Shown: piece by piece, positions 41,782 through 49,807 of the stretch
How positions within the stretch are numbered: position 1 is the first letter of the stretch
Layout of the letters: each line of letters starts with the position of its first letter
DNA from: Pimelobacter simplex
GTDB taxonomy: Bacteria > Actinomycetota > Actinomycetes > Propionibacteriales > Nocardioidaceae
NCBI RefSeq assembly: GCF_900114845.1
Contig: NZ_FOUK01000002.1
Span: forward strand, 1-64,000
Length of the DNA stretch: 64,000 nt
Direction of reading: 5' to 3'
Translations under genes and position numbers: made by a program
Notes under the pieces: generated by a model
Told to the model about the DNA's origin: nothing
The model's input: the letters and a program-made list of their open reading frames with translations, nothing else
Database searches by the model: none

Positions 41782-43086
41782 ATGGGATTCGTACGGCGCC
41801 AGGCGATCACCGCCGCGCTGACCGCCAACGCCATCCGCCCGCTCCCGGGCTTCCGCACCGGGATCCCCGCGTTCTTCGCGGGCTGGCTGACCGGTGAGCT
41901 CGCCCCCCACGTGCTGGGCCTGACCGTGGCCGACGCCGCCGGCCACGTGAGCGCGCGGCGCCGGTCGGTGCCCGGCCTGGCCCTGGCCGGGCTGTCGTCC
42001 GCCGGGTTGGCGTACCTGATCCGGCAGAGCCGGCAGGCGGTCGACGTCGCCGAGGAGGCGCTCGTCGAGGGCCTCGGCGTCGACTACGTCGAGGAGCTCG
42101 ACGCCAAGCCCACCCCCGCCGACCTCGCCACCCCCTGGCGCCGGCTGGCCAACCCGTTCGCGTTCGGACGGGCGGCCCGGCGCGCGGGGGTCGAGGTGCA
42201 CCGCGACATCCCGTTCACGTCGTACGGGCGGCGCGGGGTGCTCGACGTCTACACCTCCGAGGTCACCCCGGCGGCCGGCGCCCCGGTGCTGCTGCAGGTG
42301 CACGGCGGCGGCTGGACGATCGGCAACAAGGACCAGCAGGGCCTGCCGCTGATGCAGCACATGGCCGCACGGGGATGGGTGTGCGTGGCGATCAACTACC
42401 GGCTGGCGCCCCGGGACCCGTGGCCGGCGCAGATCGTCGACGTGAAGGCTGCTCTGGCGTGGATCCGGTCGCACATCGCCGAGTACGGCGGCTCGCCCGA
42501 CTACATCGCGATCACCGGCGGATCGGCCGGCGGGCACCTCACCGCCCTGGCCGCGGTGACGCCCAACGCGCCGGAGTTCCAGCCCGGCTTCGAGTCGGCC
42601 GACACCTCGGTCCAGGCGGCGGTCCCCTACTACGGCGTCTACGACCTGGCCGGCGCCAGTGGCCTGCGGACCGCCGAGCAGATGCGCGACCACTTCCTCG
42701 CGCCCATCGTCTTCAAGAAGTCCCCCCGCCGCGAGCGCGAGGTCTTCGAGCAGGCCAGCCCCCTCCTCCGCGTCACCGCGGACGCCCCCGACTTCTTCGT
42801 CATCCACGGCTCCCGCGACACGCTCGTCGACCCGGGCCAGGCGCGCGCCTTCGTCGCCGTCCTGCGGGCGACGTCGAAGCGCAGCGTCACCTACGCCGAG
42901 CTCCCGGGCGCCCAGCACGCCTTCGACATCTTCCCGTCGATCCGGTCGCAGCACCTCGTCCGGGCCACGGACCGGTTCCTGCACTGGCACTGGAACCGGT
43001 GGCTGCGGGAGCGTGCCGGCAGCGCGGATTCGACGATTTCCACAGGGCCGGCGCAGGCGCTGGTGGGCGAGGTGGAGGGGACGTAG
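41782..43086 (+). CDS. hormone-sensitive-lipase-family esterase (LipC-like)
   Basis: 434 aa. HGGG oxyanion motif (174-177), nucleophile in GGSAGG (Ser248), Asp in HGSRDTLVD and His in PGAQHAFDIFP complete the HSL triad. About 150 N-terminal residues precede the hydrolase domain, with two hydrophobic stretches (PAFFAGWLTGELAPHVLGL, PGLALAGLSSAGLAYLI) that suggest membrane association. Divergent from WS/DGAT, so ester synthesis and hydrolysis are neighbours. A TATCCT -10-like element (41770-41775) ends 6 nt before ATG 41782, consistent with a leaderless message. The tail of this gene has a degenerate second copy downstream. Confidence 0.9.
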   Translation: MGFVRRQAITAALTANAIRPLPGFRTGIPAFFAGWLTGELAPHVLGLTVADAAGHVSARRRSVPGLALAGLSSAGLAYLIRQSRQAVDVAEEALVEGLGVDYVEELDAKPTPADLATPWRRLANPFAFGRAARRAGVEVHRDIPFTSYGRRGVLDVYTSEVTPAAGAPVLLQVHGGGWTIGNKDQQGLPLMQHMAARGWVCVAINYRLAPRDPWPAQIVDVKAALAWIRSHIAEYGGSPDYIAITGGSAGGHLTALAAVTPNAPEFQPGFESADTSVQAAVPYYGVYDLAGASGLRTAEQMRDHFLAPIVFKKSPRREREVFEQASPLLRVTADAPDFFVIHGSRDTLVDPGQARAFVAVLRATSKRSVTYAELPGAQHAFDIFPSIRSQHLVRATDRFLHWHWNRWLRERAGSADSTISTGPAQALVGEVEGT

Positions 43087-43456
43087 ATTTCGCGGTGCAC
43101 CCAGCCATCTCGGAGGAAACCATGGCCGCATCCCACGCAGAGCTCGACCTCCGTGTCGAGCGCAACACCAATGACATCGCAGCGATCTACGAGATGATCG
43201 ACGAGAACAAGCGGCTGCTCGTGGAGGGGCTCGCCCGGATCGACGGCCGCCTCGACAAGGTCGACAGCCGCCTCGACGGCCTCGACCAGCGTCTCGACCG
43301 GATGCAGACGACCCTCGAGCGCATCGACGCGCGCGGCTAGGGCGGGAGCTCTCCCTCGTGGAGGATCGACGATCTCCGATCAGCACCTGCACCATGCTGG
43401 CAGGCACGGTCGAGGCGACGTAGGTTCGCCGTACCCTGCCCATCTCGGAGGACCAG
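43026..43456 (+). repeat. diverged direct repeat: lipase tail plus 5' region of two small genes
   Basis: The block 43026-43121 (start of ATG 43122) and 43363-43456 (start of ATG 43457) align: GGATTCGACGATTTCC versus GGATCGACGATCTCC at the left, ACGTAGATTTCGC versus ACGTAGGTTCGCC in the middle, CCATCTCGGAGGA in both just before the start codon. The first copy encodes the last residues of the LipC-like protein (ISTGPAQALVGEVEGT). The second reads ISTCTMLAGTVEAT and TAG in one frame, a likely remnant tail. Each copy has a TAGATT/TAGGTT -10-like hexamer and the same Shine-Dalgarno box. Confidence 0.65.
43122..43340 (+). CDS. small coiled-coil protein
   Basis: 72 aa, highly charged. Residues about 30-70 form an amphipathic helix with repeated RLDxxDxRLD units (GRLDKVDSRLDGLDQRLDRM), predicting a coiled coil. 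GGAGGA sits 4 nt before the ATG. No enzymatic motif, signal peptide or membrane segment. It resembles in pattern the small coiled-coil proteins often annotated as hypothetical; I cannot assign a function. It follows the LipC-like gene by 35 nt. Confidence 0.72.
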   Translation: MAASHAELDLRVERNTNDIAAIYEMIDENKRLLVEGLARIDGRLDKVDSRLDGLDQRLDRMQTTLERIDARG

Positions 43457-43816
43457 ATGACCAGTTCCCTCGACCGCTTCGACCCTCACCTCCGGCGCGA
43501 CATCGAGGACGTTCTCGACGCGCTGCACAGCGAGCGAGCCAGCGCACACCTCGACTACGCAAGACTCGCGAACGCCGACTGGGGCGCTACCGGGCGGCTG
43601 TCCGGGCCCGACGCGGCCGAGCGACACCCGAACGACGTCATCCATCGTCGCGATGCCGCTCAGCGACGCATCGACGGTGCCCACGTCGCGCTGCGCAGCT
43701 TCGAGCACTTCCTGGCCAGCGTGACTCCTAGCGCGGCAGCCCCAGGATCCGCTCCCCCGCCACATTGCGCAGGATCTGCGTCGTCCCGCCCGCGATCGAC
43801 AGGCAGCGGGTGTTGA
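43457..43816 (+). CDS. small protein of unknown function, 3' end overlaps fadE34
   Basis: 119 aa in the open frame. Residues 1-90 (MTSSLDRFDPHLRRDIEDVL then a His/Asp/Arg-rich helix) look like real protein; the last 30 (Ala/Ser/Pro-rich) lie antisense to the end of the FadE34-like gene and are less convincing. It has the duplicated GGAGGA ribosome site of the preceding small gene. Likely real but possibly shortened in nature; function unknown. Confidence 0.5.
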   Translation: MTSSLDRFDPHLRRDIEDVLDALHSERASAHLDYARLANADWGATGRLSGPDAAERHPNDVIHRRDAAQRRIDGAHVALRSFEHFLASVTPSAAAPGSAPPPHCAGSASSRPRSTGSGC

Positions 43817-45785
43817 GCTGCTCCCAGACGTCGGCCGCGAGCGGGTCGTCGGACTCCTTGCCGAGGGGGCCGAGGAGGGCGAGGTCGTCGCCCTGGAGGG
43901 TGACGACGAGCTCGGAGGACTCCTGGCGGCTGCGGACGCCGAGGAGCTTGGCGACGCTCGACTCGGCGCCGGGGCCGTGGCCGCCGAGGGCGCGGAGGGT
44001 GGTGCGGACGCCGAGGAGGCCGCCGACGGTGGCGAGGGCGACCTGGTGGCCGACCTCGGTCCGGGCGACGGGGCCGAGGTCGCGGGTGGCGGCGAGCTCG
44101 ACGGCGCGCTCGACGCTCTTGGTCAGGCGGGCGCTGGCCATGGCGACGCGCTCGTTGGCGAGGGTGGTGCGGGCGAGCTTCCAGCCGTCGCCGGGCTCGG
44201 CGACGACGCAGTCGTCGGGCACGAGGACGTCGTCGAGGAAGACCTCGTTGAACAGGGCCTCGCCGGTGATCTCGCGGAGGGGGCGGACCTCGATACCGGG
44301 CGAGCGCATGTCGACGAGGAAGTACGTGATGCCCTTGTGCTGCGGGGCGTCGGGGTCGGTGCGGGCCAGGCAGATGCCCCAATCGGCGCGCTCGGCGACC
44401 GACGTCCACACCTTCTGCCCGGTCAGCGACCAGCCGCCGTCGACGCGCACCGCGCGGGTGCGCAGGGAGGCGAGGTCGGAGCCGGAGCCTGGCTCGGAGA
44501 ACAGCTGGCACCAGGTCAGCTCGCCGAGCAGCGAGGGGCGCACGAAGCGCTCGCGCTGGGCGTCGGTGCCGTGGGCGAGGATGGTGGGGACGGCCCAGCC
44601 GGCGATCACCAGGTCCGGACGTACGACGCCGGCCCTCCCCAGCTCCTGATCGATGACCAGCTGCGTGGCGGGATCGGCCCCGAGACCGTAGGGCGCGGGC
44701 CAGTGCGGCGTGAGGTACCCCGCGTCCACGAGCGCCGCGCGCTGCTCGGCGGCCGGCAGGCCGGCGATCTGCTCGGACGTGGTCCGCACTCCGGGGCGGA
44801 TCGCCTCGTCGCGGCCCTCGAGGTCGACGTCGACGCGGCGGCGGGTGCCGGTCACCGCGGCGGCGGTGAGCCGCTCGGCGGCGGCATCGGCGGAGCCGAC
44901 GAGGGCGCGCAGGGACAGCGCCCGGCGCAGGTAGAGGTGGGCGTCGTGCTCGTAGGTGAAGCCGATCCCGCCGAGCACCTGGATGCAGGCCTTGGCCACC
45001 TCGACGGCGCCGTCGAAGCAGATCGCCTGGGCGACGTCCACGGCGAAGGCCCACTGAGCGTCGGCGTCGGCGGAGTCGTCGGTGTCGTGGAGGGTCGCGG
45101 CACCGGCCGCGTCCCAGGCCGCGGCGGTGACCGACTCGGCGGTCTCGAGCATCTGGGCGCACAGGTGCTTGATCGCCTGGAAGGCGCCGATCTTCTGGCC
45201 GAACTGCTCGCGCACCTTGGCGTAGTCGACCGCGGTCTCCAGGCACCACCGGGTCACGCCGGACGCCTCGGCGGCGGCGAGGGTGACGGCCAGCAGCCGG
45301 CGCCGCTCGTCAGTCGACGCGGCCGCGCCCCCGGCGAGCCGGGCGTGGCGGGAGCCGAGGTCGAGGCCCGGCTCGGAAGTGACGGTGCCGCCGTCGTCGA
45401 GCAGCAGCAGCCGGTCCGGGTCCGCGGCGAGCGCGCCGCCGTCCCACACGACGCCGCCGGGGTGCACCTGCACGCCGTAGCGGCCCGGCCGCCCGGTCAG
45501 CAGCGACCCGATCGTGGCGCCGAGCAGCCCACCGGGGACCAGCTCGTGGGCGCAGGCCTCGAGAGCGACGGCCTGGTCGAGCAGGCTGCCGCCGCCACCT
45601 CCGGCGGACTCGGGGACCGCGATGGCGGCGATGCCCATCTCGTCGGCGGCCGCCCAGACGTCGGCGAAGCACGCGGAGACCTCGCCCTCGGCGGCGCGCA
45701 CGGCTGCCAGCGGGGACAGGCTCGCCGCCCACTTGCGCAGGCTGTCGGCGAGCTCGGCCTGCTCGTCGCTGATCCCGATCGACAT
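43728..45785 (-). CDS. FadE34-type (tandem) acyl-CoA dehydrogenase
   Basis: 685 aa, two acyl-CoA dehydrogenase units in one chain, as in FadE34/ChsE3 of M. tuberculosis (about 711 aa), which acts on steroid CoA-esters with longer side chains. N-half (about 1-310): GGGGGSLLDQAVALEACAHE, FGQKIGAFQAIKHLCAQMLE. C-half (about 330-685): HWPAPYGLGADPATQLVIDQ, LFSEPGSGSDLASLRTRAVR (flavin/acyl contacts), TGQKVWTSVAERADWGICLA, LNTRCLSIAGGTTQILRNVA. Unlike the 718-aa gene its halves are less FadE29-like. An exact KstR palindrome lies 18 bp before ATG 45785. Confidence 0.88.
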   Translation of the reverse strand: MSIGISDEQAELADSLRKWAASLSPLAAVRAAEGEVSACFADVWAAADEMGIAAIAVPESAGGGGGSLLDQAVALEACAHELVPGGLLGATIGSLLTGRPGRYGVQVHPGGVVWDGGALAADPDRLLLLDDGGTVTSEPGLDLGSRHARLAGGAAASTDERRRLLAVTLAAAEASGVTRWCLETAVDYAKVREQFGQKIGAFQAIKHLCAQMLETAESVTAAAWDAAGAATLHDTDDSADADAQWAFAVDVAQAICFDGAVEVAKACIQVLGGIGFTYEHDAHLYLRRALSLRALVGSADAAAERLTAAAVTGTRRRVDVDLEGRDEAIRPGVRTTSEQIAGLPAAEQRAALVDAGYLTPHWPAPYGLGADPATQLVIDQELGRAGVVRPDLVIAGWAVPTILAHGTDAQRERFVRPSLLGELTWCQLFSEPGSGSDLASLRTRAVRVDGGWSLTGQKVWTSVAERADWGICLARTDPDAPQHKGITYFLVDMRSPGIEVRPLREITGEALFNEVFLDDVLVPDDCVVAEPGDGWKLARTTLANERVAMASARLTKSVERAVELAATRDLGPVARTEVGHQVALATVGGLLGVRTTLRALGGHGPGAESSVAKLLGVRSRQESSELVVTLQGDDLALLGPLGKESDDPLAADVWEQLNTRCLSIAGGTTQILRNVAGERILGLPR

Positions 45786-45802
45786 CGATGCTCCTCAAGA
45801 AC

Positions 45803-45816
45803 TAGAACGCGTTCTA
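45803..45816. promoter_or_regulatory. KstR operator, perfect palindrome
   Basis: TAGAACGCGTTCTA is a 14-bp perfect palindrome and matches every fixed base of the KstR consensus. It lies between fadE34-like (start 45785) and the methyltransferase (start 45836), and so may control both. A TAGAGT -10 (45824-45829) ends 6 nt before GTG 45836, another leaderless layout. Confidence 0.88.
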
Positions 45817-45835
45817 ACTCTACTAGAGTGGCCCG

Positions 45836-46495
45836 GTGACCGACACCATGCCGTCCGACCTGCTGGACCACGCCCGCGCGGCCAAGGGCTTCATGCCCGA
45901 GGACGAGGGTGCCCTGCTGCACCGGATCGCGCTCGAGCGGCTCCCCCACGGGCCGGTGCTCGAGGTCGGCACCTACTGCGGCAAGTCGGCGATCTACCTC
46001 GGCGCCGCCGCCCAGCAGGTGGGCGGGACGGTGTTCACCGTCGACCACCACCGCGGCTCCGAGGAGAACCAGGCCGGCTGGGAGCACCACGACGCCAGCG
46101 TCGTCGACCCCGAGCTCGGGCTGATGGACACGCTGGGCCAGTTCCGCAAGAACATCGCCCGGGCCGGGCTCGAGGAGCAGGTGGTCGCTGTCGTCGGCCA
46201 GTCCACGACGGTGGCGGCGCACTGGCGCACCCCGCTCTCGCTGCTGTTCATCGACGGCGGGCACGGCGAGGAGCCCGCCCGCGCCGACTTCGCGGGGTGG
46301 GCGCACTGGGTCGCGGCCAGCGGCTACCTCGCCATCCACGACGTGTTCCCCGACCCCGCGGACGGCGGGCGGCCGCCGTACGAGCAGATCTACCTGCCCG
46401 CGCTGGCGAGCGGCGCGTTCACCGAGGTGACCCACACCGGCTCGCTGCGCGTCCTCGAGCGCACCTCAGGCGCGGCCGGAGAGCCGCTCGCCTGA
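45836..46495 (+). CDS. class I SAM-dependent methyltransferase (Methyltransf_24-like)
   Basis: 219 aa. Rossmann methyltransferase: LHRIALERLPHGPVLEVGTY (motif I, EVGTYCGKSA), VFTVDHHRGSEENQ (motif II acidic end), LLFIDGGHGEEPARADFAGW (post-II), LAIHDVFPDPADGG. Resembles macrocin/rhamnosyl-type O-methyltransferases that act on sugars. It shares a KstR operator with the divergent FadE34-like gene and converges (30-nt overlap) on the toroid/methyltransferase/glycosyltransferase operon, so it may belong to that pathway. The substrate is not known. GTG start 45836. Confidence 0.85.
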   Translation: MTDTMPSDLLDHARAAKGFMPEDEGALLHRIALERLPHGPVLEVGTYCGKSAIYLGAAAQQVGGTVFTVDHHRGSEENQAGWEHHDASVVDPELGLMDTLGQFRKNIARAGLEEQVVAVVGQSTTVAAHWRTPLSLLFIDGGHGEEPARADFAGWAHWVAASGYLAIHDVFPDPADGGRPPYEQIYLPALASGAFTEVTHTGSLRVLERTSGAAGEPLA

Positions 46496-47623
46496 GGCCT
46501 CCGAGGCGCAGTCGCACTCGAGCGCGATCTCGTCGAAGTGCGGCGCGAGCGAGGTGCCGCGCATGATCCCCGAGCCCGGGGTCGCGTGGCCGTAGGTCTC
46601 CCCCAGCGCGTCGACGGCGAGGATCACCGCGGCGGCCGTGTAGGTCGTGTGCTCGTGCGGCCAGTGGACGTCGCGCGGCTCGTCATCGGGCGCCGGTCGG
46701 GAGGCGTCGGCGTAGACCCAGCCCGTCCAGTAGCGGCCGTCGGACTCGCGCAGGTGCTGCATGTCGGTCAGCAGCTGGCGGGCCCGGCGGCTCGACGCGG
46801 GGTCGCCGATGACGTCGAGGGCCATCGCGAGCTCGCAGGTCTCGGCGCCGGTGACCCAGGGGTTGGTGTCGACGCAGTGGATGCCGAGGCCGGGCACGAC
46901 GAAGTCGTCCCAGCGCCGCTCGATGAGGGCCCGGGCCGCGTCGCCGCGGACCGCGCCACCGAGGACCGGGTAGTACCAGTCCATCGAGTACGTCGACTTG
47001 TCGGCGAACCGGTCCGGGTGGGTGCGCACCGCGTGGCCGAGGCGGCCGCCGGCGAGCTCCCACTCGGGCTGGGGGTCGTCCATCAGGTCGGCGAGCGCGA
47101 CGCCCGCGCGCAGCGAGTGGTAGATCGAGGAGTTGCCGGTGAGCAGGCAGAAGTCGTCGACGGGCGTCCAGCGGATGCCGCCGAAGGGCTCCTGCAGCGA
47201 GACCACGAAGTCGAGACCGGCCCGCACGGAGGGCCAGTAGCGCTCGATGAACCGGATGTCGCGGCGCAGCAGCCAGTGGTGCCACAGGCCCACCGCGAAG
47301 TACGCCGACATGTTGACCTCGCCGCGCTCGTCGTCGGCGACGCCGCCGACGATCTTCATCGGCCACGAGCCGTCGGCGCGCTGCATCGTGGGCACCCAGG
47401 CGTAGGCCCGCTCGGCGGCCTCGACCTGGCCGCCGACGAGCATCGCCATGGCGGCCTCGACGTGGTTCCAGATGTCGACGTGCTCACCGGTCGTCCACGG
47501 CACGGCGCCCCACGGCTCCTGCATCGCCGCGATGGCGGCCGCGGTGTCGGCGACCTGCTGGGCGGTGAGGACGCCGTCGACGTAGGGCAGCCGGGACAGC
47601 GCGACCTCGGGGGTCGCGGTCAT
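46466..47623 (-). CDS. alpha/alpha-toroid (prenyltransferase/glycosidase-like) protein
   Basis: 385 aa. A soluble, Trp-rich, all-helical protein with internal alpha/alpha-barrel character (for example WNHVEAAMAMLVGGQVEAAE, LWHHWLLRRDIRFIERYWPS, GSWPMKIVGGVADDERGEVN), of the six-hairpin or terpenoid-cyclase-like toroid group. No DxDD (squalene cyclase) or other catalytic motif was found, so activity is open. ATG 47623 overlaps the methyltransferase stop by 4 nt; the longer open frame above is a shadow. The operon (this gene, methyltransferase, glycosyltransferase) runs on the minus strand from a KstR operator. Confidence 0.72.
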   Translation of the reverse strand: MTATPEVALSRLPYVDGVLTAQQVADTAAAIAAMQEPWGAVPWTTGEHVDIWNHVEAAMAMLVGGQVEAAERAYAWVPTMQRADGSWPMKIVGGVADDERGEVNMSAYFAVGLWHHWLLRRDIRFIERYWPSVRAGLDFVVSLQEPFGGIRWTPVDDFCLLTGNSSIYHSLRAGVALADLMDDPQPEWELAGGRLGHAVRTHPDRFADKSTYSMDWYYPVLGGAVRGDAARALIERRWDDFVVPGLGIHCVDTNPWVTGAETCELAMALDVIGDPASSRRARQLLTDMQHLRESDGRYWTGWVYADASRPAPDDEPRDVHWPHEHTTYTAAAVILAVDALGETYGHATPGSGIMRGTSLAPHFDEIALECDCASEASGERLSGRA

Positions 47624-48369
47624 GCGGCGTCCGGCTTGCGGAAGTAGAGGACCATCGACTTGCCGATCATCGGGTCGAGGACCTTGCCGGCGAGCTGGAG
47701 CGCCTTGGGCTGCTTCATGATCTCCCAGACCAGCAGCTTGTGGTACGCCTTGGCGAGCGGGTGGCCGTCGTTCTCGACGCCGACCGCGCACTTGATCCAC
47801 CAGTACGGCGCGTGCAGGCCGTGGGTGTAGCTCTTGCCCTCGAAGAGCATCGCGTCGCCGGGCGTGCCGTCGTTGAACCGGCCGCCCTTGGTGACCTTGT
47901 CGACCAGCTCGTGGTCGGTGTAGATCCGGATGTGGCCGCCCTCGGCGTTGTGGTAGTCGGCCGAGAGGCGCCAGTTGATGACCTCGGGCAGCCAGCGGGG
48001 CACCGTGACGGCGAGCGTGCCGCCGGGACGCAGCACCCGGATCAGCTCGCGGATCGCGGCGACGTCGTCGTGGATGTGCTCGAGCACCTCGGAGCACACG
48101 ATGCGGTCGAACTCGCCGTCGGCGAAGGGCAGCGCGAGCGCGTCGCCCTGCTTGACGTCGGCCTCGGCGCCGGCGGGCACCTCGCCGGCCTCCTTCATCG
48201 CGACGAAGAGGTCGCGGACGCCCTCGAGCTCCTCGGCGTCGAGGTCGAAGGCGATGACGTCCGCGCCGCGGCGGTACATCTCGAAGCTGTGCCGGCCGGC
48301 GCCGGCGCCCATGTCGAGGACGCGGTCGCCGGGCTGCAGGCCCAGCCGGTCGAAGTCAACGGTCAGCAT
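47620..48369 (-). CDS. class I SAM-dependent methyltransferase
   Basis: 249 aa. Motif I VLDMGAGAGRHSFEMYRRGA, acidic end IAFDLDAEELEGV, DALALPFADGEFDRIVCSEV (motif II and post-II), and VLRPGGTLAVTVPRWLPEVI (motif III). A Methyltransf_11-type enzyme. The C-terminal third (about 155-249) has an unusual aromatic extension (HGLHAPYWWIKCAVGVENDG). The substrate is unknown; the neighbours suggest a glycolipid or polysaccharide precursor. Starts 10 nt after the GT4 stop. Confidence 0.86.
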   Translation of the reverse strand: MLTVDFDRLGLQPGDRVLDMGAGAGRHSFEMYRRGADVIAFDLDAEELEGVRDLFVAMKEAGEVPAGAEADVKQGDALALPFADGEFDRIVCSEVLEHIHDDVAAIRELIRVLRPGGTLAVTVPRWLPEVINWRLSADYHNAEGGHIRIYTDHELVDKVTKGGRFNDGTPGDAMLFEGKSYTHGLHAPYWWIKCAVGVENDGHPLAKAYHKLLVWEIMKQPKALQLAGKVLDPMIGKSMVLYFRKPDAA

Positions 48370-48379
48370 CTCTGTCTCC

Positions 48380-49654
48380 TCAGGCCTTCTCGGCCTTGTA
48401 CTCGGCGATCACGTCTTCCAGCACGGCCGCGGTGCTCTCCGCGACGGCGCTCCAGCTGAACAGCTCCTTGACCCGGCGGCGGCCCGCGGCGCCCATCGCG
48501 GCCCGGCGCTCCGGGTCGTCGAGCAGGGCGGCGAGCGCGGTGGTCAGCGCACCCACGTCACCGGGCTCGACGACGTCGGCGCACTCGCCGTCAGGACCGA
48601 CGACCTCGGGGATCGCACCGGCGCGGGAGACGACGAGCGGCGTCTCGCACGCCATCAGCTCCGCGGTCGGCAGCGAGAAGCCCTCGTAGAGCGAGGGCAC
48701 GCAGGCGAGCTCGGCCGAGCCCATGAGGGCGACCAGCTCGTCGTCGGTCAGTCCGTTGGCGAAGGAGACGCGGCCGGCGATGCCGAGCTTGTCGATGAGC
48801 TTCTCGGTCACCCCGCCCTCCTTGGGCTTGGTGACGAGCACCAGCTCGAGGTCGCGCTCGACGACCAGCTTGGCGAACGCCTCGAGCAGGACCGAGATGC
48901 CCTTGAGCGGCGCGTCGGCACTGGCCATCGCGAGGATGCGCCCGGGCACCCGCGGTGCCGCGGACGGCGCGAACCGCTCGTCGACGCCGAGCAGGATGGT
49001 CTCGATCCGGGCCGGGTCGACCTTGAACTCGCGGACGACGTCGCGCTTGGACGACTCCGACGGCACGATCACCCGACGCAGCCGCGGCGCGGCACGCTTC
49101 TGCTGGTTGAGGAACGAGTACCAGCGCCACACGCCGATCTTCGGCAGCTCGAAGCGCCACTTCGAGCCCTGCTTGCGCTTGGCCCAGACGGCGGCGGCGA
49201 GCTCGATGCGCCGGTCCATGGTGATGGGGTGGTGGATCGTCGTCGCGAGCGGCAGCCCGAGCTTCTCGATGCCGAGCAGCGGGGTCGCCAGCGTCTGGTT
49301 GTCGAAGACGACGTCGAACTCGTCGCGCCGCTCGGCGAGCAGCTTGACCACGCGCTTGCTGAAGGTGACCGGCTCGGGGAAGGCGCCGCTGCGCATGGTC
49401 AGCCACTCCTCGACGTCGACCAGGTCGCGGAACTCGCTGGGCCGCGGGTTGCGGAACTCGTCACCGGGCCGGTAGAGGTCGAGGCTCGGCACCTTCGTGA
49501 GGCGCACGCCCTCGTCGAGCTCGGGGTACGGCTGGCCGGAGAACACCTCGACCGTGTGACCGAGCGCGGCGAGCTCCCGGGTGAGCCGGCGGATGTAGAT
49601 CCCCTGGCCGCCGACGTGGGGCTTGCTGCGGTAGGACAGCATGGCGATTCGCAT
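48380..49654 (-). CDS. GT4-family glycosyltransferase
   Basis: 424 aa GT-B fold enzyme. N-domain: MRIAMLSYRSKPHVGGQGIY, RRLTRELAALGHTVEVFSGQ; C-domain: IVPSESSKRDVVREFKVDP, then VPGRILAMASADAPLKGISV, with the SLYEGFSLPTAELMACETPL E(x7)E signature that positions nucleotide-sugar. Retaining transferase, likely cytoplasmic-membrane-associated. It begins 59 bp from a KstR operator and leads the methyltransferase/toroid genes, so this cluster may make a sterol- or glucose-containing envelope compound. Donor and acceptor are unknown. Confidence 0.88.
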   Translation of the reverse strand: MRIAMLSYRSKPHVGGQGIYIRRLTRELAALGHTVEVFSGQPYPELDEGVRLTKVPSLDLYRPGDEFRNPRPSEFRDLVDVEEWLTMRSGAFPEPVTFSKRVVKLLAERRDEFDVVFDNQTLATPLLGIEKLGLPLATTIHHPITMDRRIELAAAVWAKRKQGSKWRFELPKIGVWRWYSFLNQQKRAAPRLRRVIVPSESSKRDVVREFKVDPARIETILLGVDERFAPSAAPRVPGRILAMASADAPLKGISVLLEAFAKLVVERDLELVLVTKPKEGGVTEKLIDKLGIAGRVSFANGLTDDELVALMGSAELACVPSLYEGFSLPTAELMACETPLVVSRAGAIPEVVGPDGECADVVEPGDVGALTTALAALLDDPERRAAMGAAGRRRVKELFSWSAVAESTAAVLEDVIAEYKAEKA

Positions 49655-49712
49655 CAGGTACTTCTCCCCTTTTTTCGGGCTCCCGGGGAGCAGGGCCGAA
49701 ACAGAAACGTAG

Positions 49713-49726
49713 TGGAACGTGTTTCA
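49713..49726. promoter_or_regulatory. KstR operator before kstR and the GT4 cluster
   Basis: TGGAACGTGTTTCA matches the KstR consensus at all fixed positions. It lies between the GT4 gene (start 49654, minus) and kstR (start 49808, plus), so it should autoregulate kstR and may also control the glycosyltransferase operon. Confidence 0.82.
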
Positions 49727-49807
49727 AATTATGCGCTACTTGCCGGTAGCCTATCCACTGGGTCCACAATGACCCGCCTCGTCGCAGCACCTCACAAGGG
49801 AGACCCG

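Noticed and set aside
49769-49771. ATG 49769 as the kstR start
   Set aside because: In frame and possible, but it lacks the AAGGGAG ribosome site that precedes GTG 49808.
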